Source of the DNA: Chryseobacterium shigense
Lineage (GTDB): Bacteria > Bacteroidota > Bacteroidia > Flavobacteriales > Weeksellaceae
Assembly (NCBI RefSeq): GCF_900156575.1
Contig: NZ_FTNY01000003.1
Coordinates: forward strand, 496,001-560,000
DNA: 64,000 nucleotides
Reading direction: 5' to 3'
The position numbers were made by a program, and so were the translations under genes. A model generated the notes under the pieces. The model saw nothing but the letters and a program-made list of their open reading frames with translations. It searched no databases and was not told the origin of the DNA. Positions 34,852-42,262 of this stretch are shown piece after piece; within the stretch, counting starts at the first letter, position 1, and each line of letters begins with the position of its first letter.

Positions 34852-35416
34852 TATTCTTCTTATTTTTTTTCCAGCTATAAAATCCTGACGCACCGGAAAG
34901 CATTAATATGCCCAATAGAAGACCTCTCGGTGTTTTTTCTGATTTCTCTTTTTGTGGTTTTGATACAGCAGGTTTAATTTGTCTGTAGGATTTATTTTCT
35001 TTGTCATATTCTACGAATACCACACTGTCCATATCATTAACGAAGTAATAATCCCTCTTTAGTACTTGTTTTACGCTATCAATATTTTTCTTTGAGAAAA
35101 GCGCATGATTCCGGACAATCTCTCTTCCCGGTTCCCACACTCTTTTGACTCCGTCCGGCACCCTTTTTTGTGCAGAGCTGGTCACCAAAACACTTTCGTT
35201 ATCATTAACAATGATCACAGAGTCCAGTCTGGCATCTCTTACGTATCGTTTTGGAACGATACCAAGATTTGACGCATTGGCGTCGAAAAGATCTTCAGAA
35301 ACGGCGGTATTGAAATCTGCAGAATTCCCGCTGTGGCTTTTGAAAGCGATCAGTTTGGTTTGCGAAAAAAGAAAATTGCTTATGCTTAGAGCAAAGAGAA
35401 TGTAGATTGTTTTCAT
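34841..35416 (-). CDS. Exported protein with C-terminal membrane anchor, unknown function
   Basis: A 191-residue protein. The start at 35414-35416 (MKTIYILFALSISNFLFSQ) begins with a signal peptide; a longer reading adds 11 residues without sense. The mature part has strand-like repeats (DARLDSVIIVNDNESVLVTS, DYYFVNDMDSVVFVEYDKENK), then a Lys-rich stretch and a final membrane helix (RGLLLGILMLSGASGFYSWKK). It overlaps the DoxX-like gene by 11 nt and probably acts with it. I recognise no family. Confidence 0.65.
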   Translation of the reverse strand: MKTIYILFALSISNFLFSQTKLIAFKSHSGNSADFNTAVSEDLFDANASNLGIVPKRYVRDARLDSVIIVNDNESVLVTSSAQKRVPDGVKRVWEPGREIVRNHALFSKKNIDSVKQVLKRDYYFVNDMDSVVFVEYDKENKSYRQIKPAVSKPQKEKSEKTPRGLLLGILMLSGASGFYSWKKNKKNNEK

Positions 35417-35463
35417 GGAAGTATTTGCAGATTTGATAGCGCATTCCACGAAAGGTTAAATCA

Positions 35464-36003
35464 TTATTTATTTTTAAACACGGAATACATCATCACATCA
35501 AAGTATTCATCATCCTTTTTTAGGTGCTGTTTCAGCAATGCCTCTTCTTTCATTCCGGCTTTTTCCATGATTCTTCCGGATGCAGGATTGTGAAGAAAAT
35601 AGGTCGCGTAGATTTTATTGATCTCCAGTTCGCGGAATCCAAAATCGATCAGAGCATTGGCCGCTTCTGTGATGTATCCTTTGTTCCAGAAAGGTTTTCC
35701 TATCCAGTAGCCCAGTTCAGCTTTGTCATCATCTCTGTCGTGAAGCCCGATAGCTCCTATAATTTGTTTTTCTTTGTTTCGGACTGCAAAAGTATATCCT
35801 GTATTGCTTTCAAAGGCTTCTTTTGAGATTTTCACCCAGAATTCTGCATGTTCCAGCATATATGGATAAGGTATATTGGAAGTAAGGTCTGAAAAAATTT
35901 TTTCCTGCAGGTATACTTTTATCATAGGAACATCCTCTTCCTTCAACTGGGAAAGAATCAGCCTCTCTGTTTCTATGCTCGGAAATTCTTCTAATTTTTT
36001 CAT
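35464..36003 (-). CDS. GNAT-family N-acetyltransferase, RimJ/RimL type
   Basis: A 179-residue acetyltransferase. ETERLILSQLKEEDVPMI at the start, IGAIGLHDRDDDKAELGYWI in the middle, and WNKGYITEAANALIDFGFRELEINKIYATYFLHNPASGRIMEKAGM at the end are the RimJ/RimL motifs; the acetyl-CoA loop is KPFWNKGYITEA. Substrate is unknown: ribosomal proteins, antibiotics and metabolites are all precedents. The start is the ATG at 36001-36003; the frame extends six codons to a TTG without support. Confidence 0.9.
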   Translation of the reverse strand: MKKLEEFPSIETERLILSQLKEEDVPMIKVYLQEKIFSDLTSNIPYPYMLEHAEFWVKISKEAFESNTGYTFAVRNKEKQIIGAIGLHDRDDDKAELGYWIGKPFWNKGYITEAANALIDFGFRELEINKIYATYFLHNPASGRIMEKAGMKEEALLKQHLKKDDEYFDVMMYSVFKNK

Positions 36004-36079
36004 AACCTGTTTTTTATACAATATAAATGTATTAACAAACCTGATTACCTGAAATTCAGGTTCAGTCTGAGACTTATCA

Positions 36080-36844
36080 TTAGGGCTGTAAATCTTTTCC
36101 CAAGAAGTAAAGTCCTTTCAGCGTATGCAGCCTGTCCATCACATGAATTTTTTCAGTCAACGGCTTATACACATGGGAAACGCCACCGGTAGCAACTACA
36201 AAACAGTCATCATTCACCTCATCGTTGATTCGGTCTATAAAACCTTCTACCATTCCCAGAAATCCATAGACCATACCGCTTTGCATACAGGTAACGGTAT
36301 CTAATCCAAGGACTGTTTTAGGTTTTTTCAGTTCAATGTCTGGAAGTTGTGCCGTCTGGCTGATGAGTGAATTCAGGGAGGTTACAATTCCTGGTGCTAT
36401 GATCACCCCTAATGTTTCTCCGGTTTCCGTAACACAGCTTGCTGTAAGGGCGGTCCCAAAATCAATAACGATTTTTTTCTGATTGGGATACAGATTGTGG
36501 GCAGCTACAAGGTTGGCATAGATATCGGTTCCCATCTGCTTAGATTTCGCCTGAACTCCCGAAGGTGTAGACCTATCGACAATCACCGGTGAAATTTTAT
36601 GGATCTTTTTGATGGCTGAACTGATCACTTTAGTGAGCTGAGGGACTACCGATCCGATAATCACTCTGGTAATCTCTTCCGGTTCTATTTTATAGGTCTG
36701 ATACAGCATCAGCATCTGTACATACAGTTCGTCTACCGTCCTGTATGGCTTGGTATTGATCACCCATGAAATATCACAGTTGTCTCCATTGAAAAGTCCG
36801 AATCTGATATTGCTGTTCCCTACGTTGATTACAATTGAATTCAT
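36080..36844 (-). CDS. coaX: Type III pantothenate kinase
   Basis: A 254-residue enzyme catalysing the first step of coenzyme A synthesis; type III kinases are not feedback-inhibited by CoA and prefer a monovalent cation. The ATP-site motif is NVGNSNIRFG at the N-terminus, DFGTALTASCV in the middle gives the second phosphate loop, and GVIIAPGIVTSLNSL, LPDIELKKPKTVLG and VVATGGVSHVYKPL complete the family pattern. I chose the ATG at 36842-36844; 20 extra upstream residues lack family similarity. It stands alone. Confidence 0.95.
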   Translation of the reverse strand: MNSIVINVGNSNIRFGLFNGDNCDISWVINTKPYRTVDELYVQMLMLYQTYKIEPEEITRVIIGSVVPQLTKVISSAIKKIHKISPVIVDRSTPSGVQAKSKQMGTDIYANLVAAHNLYPNQKKIVIDFGTALTASCVTETGETLGVIIAPGIVTSLNSLISQTAQLPDIELKKPKTVLGLDTVTCMQSGMVYGFLGMVEGFIDRINDEVNDDCFVVATGGVSHVYKPLTEKIHVMDRLHTLKGLYFLGKDLQP

Positions 36845-37105
36845 TTGATTTTTTAAGCTATTCTGGGTTAAAAAACAGGTGTAAAAATAAGGCTTTATCC
36901 TCAAAAATAAGCAATATCCCTATTATTTAGCCCAATTCATGGCGCTACCTGGGTCTTTGTTTTGATAAAATTTAGTAAAGCATTGATAATAAGACTTATC
37001 AATTAAATCCCAGCCATTCCCCCCAAAAAAAATTATTTAAATGAAGCATAGGCCGCTTTATAAAATAATTTCATCATTACGTCACCAGTTTAAAACCACA
37101 AAAAA
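36845..37105. other. Intergenic stretch between coaX and a small ORF
   Basis: About 260 nt of AT-rich DNA. It contains the coaX promoter region on the minus strand. I see no hairpin, repeat or RNA gene signature. Confidence 0.5.
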
Positions 37106-37204
37106 ATGATTATGCTGATATTATTAAGATTACTTATTGTTTGTTTTTCAATGATTATACTATTTCTCTACCCCCACTCAGTAAAAACCGGACCGAAGAT
37201 TTAG
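37106..37204 (+). CDS. Possible 32-residue single-pass membrane peptide
   Basis: ATG at 37106 to TAG at 37202-37204 encodes MIMLILLRLLIVCFSMIILF, then LYPHSVKTGPKI. One hydrophobic helix is followed by a short positively charged tail, as in known small membrane proteins. It is too short to be judged by statistics and has no known family. It lies 56 nt before the next gene and could share its transcript. Confidence 0.3.
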   Translation: MIMLILLRLLIVCFSMIILFLYPHSVKTGPKI

Positions 37205-37260
37205 AAAATTGGAAACAATTAATTACCTTTAAAACTGAAAATATTTAAAACTGATTTTCT

Positions 37261-37863
37261 ATGAAAAAACTGATCTTAGCATTTTTCTTTTGTATTAGTC
37301 TTAGTACTTTTGCGCAAAGTGGTGCCCAGGTAAAAGACCTATTCCAGAAAATAAAAGAACAGGCCAAGATTGACAAGAACGACCGAGCAGTGTATGAAGT
37401 GCTGGATGAGTTTTACAATAAAAACCTTCAGGCAGAGAATGACGAAATGACCCCCGAGATGGTTCAGCGAATTGAGAAAATGGCCTCAGATCCTAATACA
37501 AAAAACCTTCATATTCTCATGCTTTTTCTGATGTATCAGCAGCATATCAGCAGAACTTCAATGGCGGGAAAGGCACCGGATACCGAATTCCAGATCGAAA
37601 CCATGAACATATTGGAAAATGAAACCAGAGAGGTTTATGGAAAAGTACCCGCCATCATCTATATCTACAAAGCCGAATCACTGGACGCAGCCGGAAAGAA
37701 AAACGAAGCTAAACTAGTATTGGATCAGGGATTAAAAGAATATCCGGATTCAGTTCCTTTAAAAGTATACCGCTACCTCAACACAAAAGATGAGGCCTTA
37801 AAAAATGACCTTGTTAAAAATCATCCTAATCATTGGATGGTACAACAGTTTGGAATAAAATAA
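37261..37863 (+). CDS. Exported helical-repeat protein, unknown function
   Basis: A 200-residue protein with a signal peptide (MKKLILAFFFCISLSTFAQ). The mature part is mainly helical; EAKLVLDQGLKEYPDSVPLKVYRYL near the C-terminus resembles a tetratricopeptide helix pair. A periplasmic or outer-membrane location is expected. No family or neighbour suggests a role. Downstream is non-coding DNA with dispersed repeats and a terminator hairpin. Confidence 0.7.
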   Translation: MKKLILAFFFCISLSTFAQSGAQVKDLFQKIKEQAKIDKNDRAVYEVLDEFYNKNLQAENDEMTPEMVQRIEKMASDPNTKNLHILMLFLMYQQHISRTSMAGKAPDTEFQIETMNILENETREVYGKVPAIIYIYKAESLDAAGKKNEAKLVLDQGLKEYPDSVPLKVYRYLNTKDEALKNDLVKNHPNHWMVQQFGIK

Positions 37864-37870
37864 GGGTGGT

Positions 37871-37970
37871 AGATTTCAGATTTCAGACAGGAGATATCAG
37901 ATCGTCAATGGTGAATTTTGCTTCGCAAGGGAATCGTGAATCTTTTGAAGATATGAGATTTCAGACCTGA
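37871..37970 (+). repeat. Dispersed intergenic repeat, copy 2 (partial)
   Basis: Contains GTCAATGGTGAATTTTGCT followed by TCGCAAGGGAATCGTGAATC and 'gatttcagac' repeats. It matches the inverted copy at 33591-33700 and part of 38059-38160. Confidence 0.65.
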
Positions 37971-37998
37971 AAACGTAGAAAATTTTAATATAAATAAA

Positions 37999-38034
37999 AA
38001 TCCCGCGGAAAAATTCTGCGGGATTGTTTTTTAT
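37999..38034. terminator. Hairpin between the helical-repeat gene and the M1 peptidase gene
   Basis: Stem AATCCCGC (37999-38006) and GCGGGATT (38018-38025), then GTTTTTTATT. It lies between two copies of the dispersed repeat. Confidence 0.75.
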
Positions 38035-38058
38035 TAGATCAAGGCTAAAAATTAATAA

Positions 38059-38160
38059 ATGTCTATGGCCAATTTTGCTTCGCAAGTGAAATGTGAAAAT
38101 CTCCAACTCCAATATTCGGGTTACATAACTTACAACTCATAATTTACAACTCATAACTCA
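38059..38160 (+). repeat. Dispersed intergenic repeat, copy 3
   Basis: Near-complete inverted match of 33591-33681, including TTTTGCTTCGCAAGTGAAAT, CCAACTCCAATATTCGGGTT and an ACTCATAA tail repeated. Confidence 0.75.
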
Positions 38161-38175
38161 CTCAAAGCCAAACAT

Positions 38176-40017
38176 CTATTGTTTTATTTCCACAATATTA
38201 TCCGCCATATTAACATCTGCCAATCTCTGGCTGAAATCTATTCCTAAAACAGAAAGCTGAGCTTTTGTATAAGGAATGGTCAACGTATATTCTTTTTGTG
38301 TCCATGGCCAGTAAGGCATGGTCTTAAAGTCTCCGTAGATATCTTTCTCCTTCCAGGTATGCGTCATGTTTAAAGGAATCTGGTAGGTAACGACTTTTTT
38401 ATCTGCAGTCAATATGCTGAAATCTATTGGCATAGGAACCTGCCCGTTATTCACCAAAGTAATCGTAGTCGATTTCGCATCGTACTTCACGTCCTTGATT
38501 CCGTAATCAATAGTTTTCGTGGTGTTGATCCAATAGTTATGAAACCATTTCAGATCCATTCCTGATACTTTTTGGGCAATATGAAGGAAATCTCTGTCAG
38601 TAGGATGCTTCATATGCCACTGATCGTAATATTGTTGCAAGGTTTCGGCAAGTTTCTGTTCACCCATAATGTAACCAAGCTCTACCAGGTACAATTCTCC
38701 TTTTACGTAAGAGGCGTAGGTATATGCTGTTCCGTTGTCATGGTGATCACCCAGCCATACCGCGGGTTCTTCAATCCCTTTTTTAATAAAATTTCTGTAG
38801 GCATTCACCGTATTGGCAAAAGGATTCGGAAGTTCTTCCGGAAATAGCTGATACATCACATAACCTTCTGCATAGCTTGTAAATCCTTCATCCATCCACG
38901 GGCGTACCGATTCATTGGTTGCCAGCATCTGTTGGTACCAGGAGTGTGCGCCTTCGTGAGCCATTAATCCCATCAGGCCTTTCATATCTTTAGCTTCTCC
39001 CAGGATCATGGTACACATTCCGTATTCCATTCCTCCATCACCTCCTTGGATAAATGCGTAGGTAGGATATCCATATTTCCCGAAGTGCGCATTCATCAGC
39101 TGGAAATATTTGGTGACGTAAGGCTGTGCCTCTTCCCAAACTTTAGTTCTGTCGTTCTGTTGATACACCAGAAATACTTTCGGTCCTTCCGGAACATCAA
39201 AACTCTTAATGATATAATCCCGGTCTGCACTCCATGCGAAGTCCAGGATGTTATTGGCTTTCCATTTCCAGATTGCTTTTTTATTTTTATCTGCTTTTAT
39301 TTTTGCAGCGGCATCATATCCTTTTACTTCTGCCGGGTTTTCAAGAACCCCTCCTGCTCCGATGACATAATCTTTATTGATCTTGATGGTAACGTCAAAA
39401 TCTGAAAACGGTGCATGGAATTCTCTTCCGATATAATCAAAGGTTGCCCAGCCATCATAATCGTACTCTGCAATTTTCGGATACCACTGGGTCATGGTCA
39501 TATCAACTCCTTCCCTGTTATTTCTTCCGCTTCTTCTGATCTGCTCAGGGATGACAGCATCCCAATCCATTGTAAAGGTAGTGGTGGAATTGGGCCTGAT
39601 AGGTTCTGCCAGATATACCTTCATAATGGTTTCCTGGATCTCAAATTTCAGATCTTTTCCGTTTTGCCTGATCCAGTGGATATTTTGCGCTCCTTCCTGA
39701 TCTTTTGGAATAGAGGCCAATCTTGAAATTCCGTCTTTCTGCAGTCTGGAATCTCCGTTTTTCCCCTGGCCGGCAACCCTCTGATCCATCATTGAATTAG
39801 GCTTAAAAGCATTCCAGTACAGGTGAAAATACACCACATTGAGCTCATCAGGGGAGTTGTTGGTATATTCTAAACTCTGGTTTCCCTGGTAAGTAAATTT
39901 TTCAGCATTAACATCAATATCCATCTTGTACTTCGCAGCCTGCTGATAATAAGCTCCCTGCTGAGCCTGAAATTGTGAAATGATAAACGCAAAAATGATT
40001 GCAGCCGATTTTCTCAT
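38176..40017 (-). CDS. M1-family metallopeptidase (aminopeptidase N-like), exported
   Basis: A 613-residue zinc peptidase with a signal peptide (MRKSAAIIFAFIISQFQAQ). The zinc motif HEGAH occupies residues 354-358, and exactly 18 residues later E377 in DEGFTSY gives the third ligand, the gluzincin M1 pattern. The exopeptidase motif GGMEYG, the equivalent of GAMEN, lies before it. The N-terminal half forms the usual beta domain. It probably trims peptides in the periplasm or on the surface to feed amino-acid uptake. It is monocistronic. Confidence 0.92.
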   Translation of the reverse strand: MRKSAAIIFAFIISQFQAQQGAYYQQAAKYKMDIDVNAEKFTYQGNQSLEYTNNSPDELNVVYFHLYWNAFKPNSMMDQRVAGQGKNGDSRLQKDGISRLASIPKDQEGAQNIHWIRQNGKDLKFEIQETIMKVYLAEPIRPNSTTTFTMDWDAVIPEQIRRSGRNNREGVDMTMTQWYPKIAEYDYDGWATFDYIGREFHAPFSDFDVTIKINKDYVIGAGGVLENPAEVKGYDAAAKIKADKNKKAIWKWKANNILDFAWSADRDYIIKSFDVPEGPKVFLVYQQNDRTKVWEEAQPYVTKYFQLMNAHFGKYGYPTYAFIQGGDGGMEYGMCTMILGEAKDMKGLMGLMAHEGAHSWYQQMLATNESVRPWMDEGFTSYAEGYVMYQLFPEELPNPFANTVNAYRNFIKKGIEEPAVWLGDHHDNGTAYTYASYVKGELYLVELGYIMGEQKLAETLQQYYDQWHMKHPTDRDFLHIAQKVSGMDLKWFHNYWINTTKTIDYGIKDVKYDAKSTTITLVNNGQVPMPIDFSILTADKKVVTYQIPLNMTHTWKEKDIYGDFKTMPYWPWTQKEYTLTIPYTKAQLSVLGIDFSQRLADVNMADNIVEIKQ

Positions 40018-40155
40018 TTAAAATTTATTTTTTTTAAAGGTAGGTAAATTATGCAAAACCCTCAAATATGGAGGTATTTTAGGGCTTTTTGATCTGTTAT
40101 GGATTTAGATGAGGTTTTATTCTGATGGTTAAGTTTACTTGCGTAGATTTTTTTT

Positions 40156-40222
40156 AAACACAAATTACACTAATAAAAGCACAAATTTAAACACAAATCA
40201 ATTCGTGACATTCGTGTTTGAA
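40156..40222. repeat. Intergenic imperfect inverted repeat
   Basis: AAACACAAATTACAC at the left end is mirrored by GTGACATTCGTGTTT at the right end with three mismatches. The interior again has 'acacaaat'-type short repeats. Confidence 0.4.
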
Positions 40223-40223
40223 A

Positions 40224-40258
40224 ACAAAAAACCTCAAATGTAAAATACACCTGAGGTT
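40224..40258 (-). terminator. Terminator of the DUF6909-type gene
   Basis: Stem AACCTCA (40230-40236) and TGAGGTT (40252-40258). On the minus strand the second arm runs into a T-run, TTTTTTG. Confidence 0.65.
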
Positions 40259-40280
40259 GAGGTTATGATTTAAAATCAAA

Positions 40281-41972
40281 TTATTTTTTAGCCGGAATTT
40301 CTTTTTTTCCGCTTTGTAAGATCTTTTCAAGGATTCTTAAAGTGATCAGATAGGTAGGTTTTACTCCGGTAAGCCCTAAACCTCCTGAAGACAGGGTACT
40401 TCCCGTTTCCAATGGATTATCTGAAGCATAATAAGCATAACATACAAACAGATCCGGTGCAATATGATGTCTGATCTTAGACGCTACCTGAATGGCCTTC
40501 TGATAATGCGCTCCTTCCATTTCAAGACCGATGGCTTTCCATGAAGTGTTCATAAAGTACGATAAGATGTCTCTGTTCTGAAGCGATGTTCCCAATACGG
40601 TAATCATCGGGCCTTCAAATGCTTTCAGTTCGTCATCTTTAAAATCATCAAGTTTCAAAGCATTTTCAAAAGGATAGTTATCGGCTGTTCCTTCAAAAAT
40701 ATGAGAAGTAGGGATCATAATATCTCCTTTTCCTCCTGCCAGAATTCCGGCTTTACCCATGATAGAAACAGATTTCACTTTCATCATGTAAACCTCCCCT
40801 TTATTTTCAAAAGGTCTCAGCAATTCGTCCATTACCTCAAAAGCCTGTTCTCCGAAAGCATAGTCAAAAACCATGATCACATCGTCTCCGCCATATTTGA
40901 TTCCGTTGAAAGGTGTATTTTTCAGGTCTGTTTTGCTTAAATCAATAATCTGAACATCGATATTACTCCCGCTCTTATCATTAATATAGATCAGTCCTTC
41001 TTCCAAAGCATATTTTGAAACCTTGTCCCGAAGTTCTTTTTTATCAGAAATCTCTCCGTAAAGTTTGTAGTCTACTTCTTTGTTGTCTTTTTTCTTTAAG
41101 GCATCATTTCCGTACAGCATATTTTTCACTGAGTGCATGTTGGCAGAAATGATGTGAAGCGGACGCATATGAAGGTTGTTTTCAAATAAAACCTCTTTCA
41201 CTTTGTTGGCCCATTTTTCACCGAAGTAGTGGTGTCCTACTCTTTCCTTTAATATAGCACTGAAATGGATTTCTCTTTCTCTCGTCTGTTTGGCATCTTC
41301 CAGACTTACTTTTCCTAAGTTGTAGATGATTTTAAACAGGCGGTCAGGATTCTGATCATCCCCAAAAGAATTATAAGCATTCAAGGTCTCTTCAAAAGTT
41401 CTTCCTATTAAAGAAGATAAATGAATAAGAGCCACCTCTTTTTCTTTTCTGCTGAATTTCTTCTCCCCTTTTACTACTTCTTCAATAATTTTGAAGGCAC
41501 GTGTAGGTTTCCAGTTTTCATCCTGAATGAACGCCAGATTTCTCACTTTGTCTGCTTCTATAAATAAGAAGGTAAGGTGGGTAAGAATATCATAAATTTC
41601 AGAACGGCCCAAAAGAACTTCAATATTCATTTGGTGCTCGTCTATCCGGTAACAGTTTCTTCTTCTCTTTTTAGGGACAATAGGTTCGAAACTTCCTTTA
41701 TCAAAACCTTCATCTGATGTAAGATGAATAAAAGCACATTCTTCAATTCCTTCCGGAAGTCTGTCTAAAACGTACATCAAACCATCTAATTCCAATTTAT
41801 TAGGAATATTCATGGTACCATAAATCTCTGGATTGATAGTCTTTAACAAACTTCTGATACTTTCCCCAGAAACACCGGCAGGTTTAAAAAAACCTCTATA
41901 AAAGAGGTGTCTCATAGAAATATACAATCTTTCAATTGCTTCCGTTGTTTCTCTAGCTCTAGAATTTGTCAT
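40281..41972 (-). CDS. Conserved Bacteroidetes protein (DUF6909-like) with nucleoside-phosphorylase-like C-terminus
   Basis: A 563-residue cytoplasmic protein. I chose the ATG at 41970-41972 (MTNSRARETTEAIERLYISM); 13 upstream residues lie in the promoter region. The first 300 residues are helical and unlike any domain I can name. The last 250 contain YGGDDVIMVFDYAFGEQA, GDIMIPTSHIFEG and AIGLEMEGAHY, reminiscent of purine nucleoside phosphorylases, where the EMEG segment binds the ribose. I think it belongs to the family called DUF6909. A nucleoside-binding role is inferred only. It is monocistronic. Confidence 0.7.
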   Translation of the reverse strand: MTNSRARETTEAIERLYISMRHLFYRGFFKPAGVSGESIRSLLKTINPEIYGTMNIPNKLELDGLMYVLDRLPEGIEECAFIHLTSDEGFDKGSFEPIVPKKRRRNCYRIDEHQMNIEVLLGRSEIYDILTHLTFLFIEADKVRNLAFIQDENWKPTRAFKIIEEVVKGEKKFSRKEKEVALIHLSSLIGRTFEETLNAYNSFGDDQNPDRLFKIIYNLGKVSLEDAKQTREREIHFSAILKERVGHHYFGEKWANKVKEVLFENNLHMRPLHIISANMHSVKNMLYGNDALKKKDNKEVDYKLYGEISDKKELRDKVSKYALEEGLIYINDKSGSNIDVQIIDLSKTDLKNTPFNGIKYGGDDVIMVFDYAFGEQAFEVMDELLRPFENKGEVYMMKVKSVSIMGKAGILAGGKGDIMIPTSHIFEGTADNYPFENALKLDDFKDDELKAFEGPMITVLGTSLQNRDILSYFMNTSWKAIGLEMEGAHYQKAIQVASKIRHHIAPDLFVCYAYYASDNPLETGSTLSSGGLGLTGVKPTYLITLRILEKILQSGKKEIPAKK

Positions 41973-42232
41973 AAAATAAATTTCACACAAATATACAAAA
42001 TCTTTGCGCATTCTATTTTAAGTATCTTTTAACAAGCAGTTTAAATTCGTATATTAAAAAAATATAAAATGTGCATCATAAAACGTATTATGATGCTACT
42101 AAAGGGCTAAATATTACAATTCGCTCCTGCAGAACCCCTATATAAAAAGTTAAACCATCGTTTGATTTAATAAAATTTCACAACACCCCCTAAAAAAAAC
42201 AGGGGTAAAGTGTTTTCAATTCATTTTTTTTG

Positions 42233-42240
42233 TAAATTTG
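42233..42240 (+). promoter_or_regulatory. glnN -7 promoter element
   Basis: TAAATTTG, 22 nt before the glnN ATG and preceded by a T-rich run. Confidence 0.5.
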
Positions 42241-42262
42241 CCCTGTAAAAATCAACCTTACT

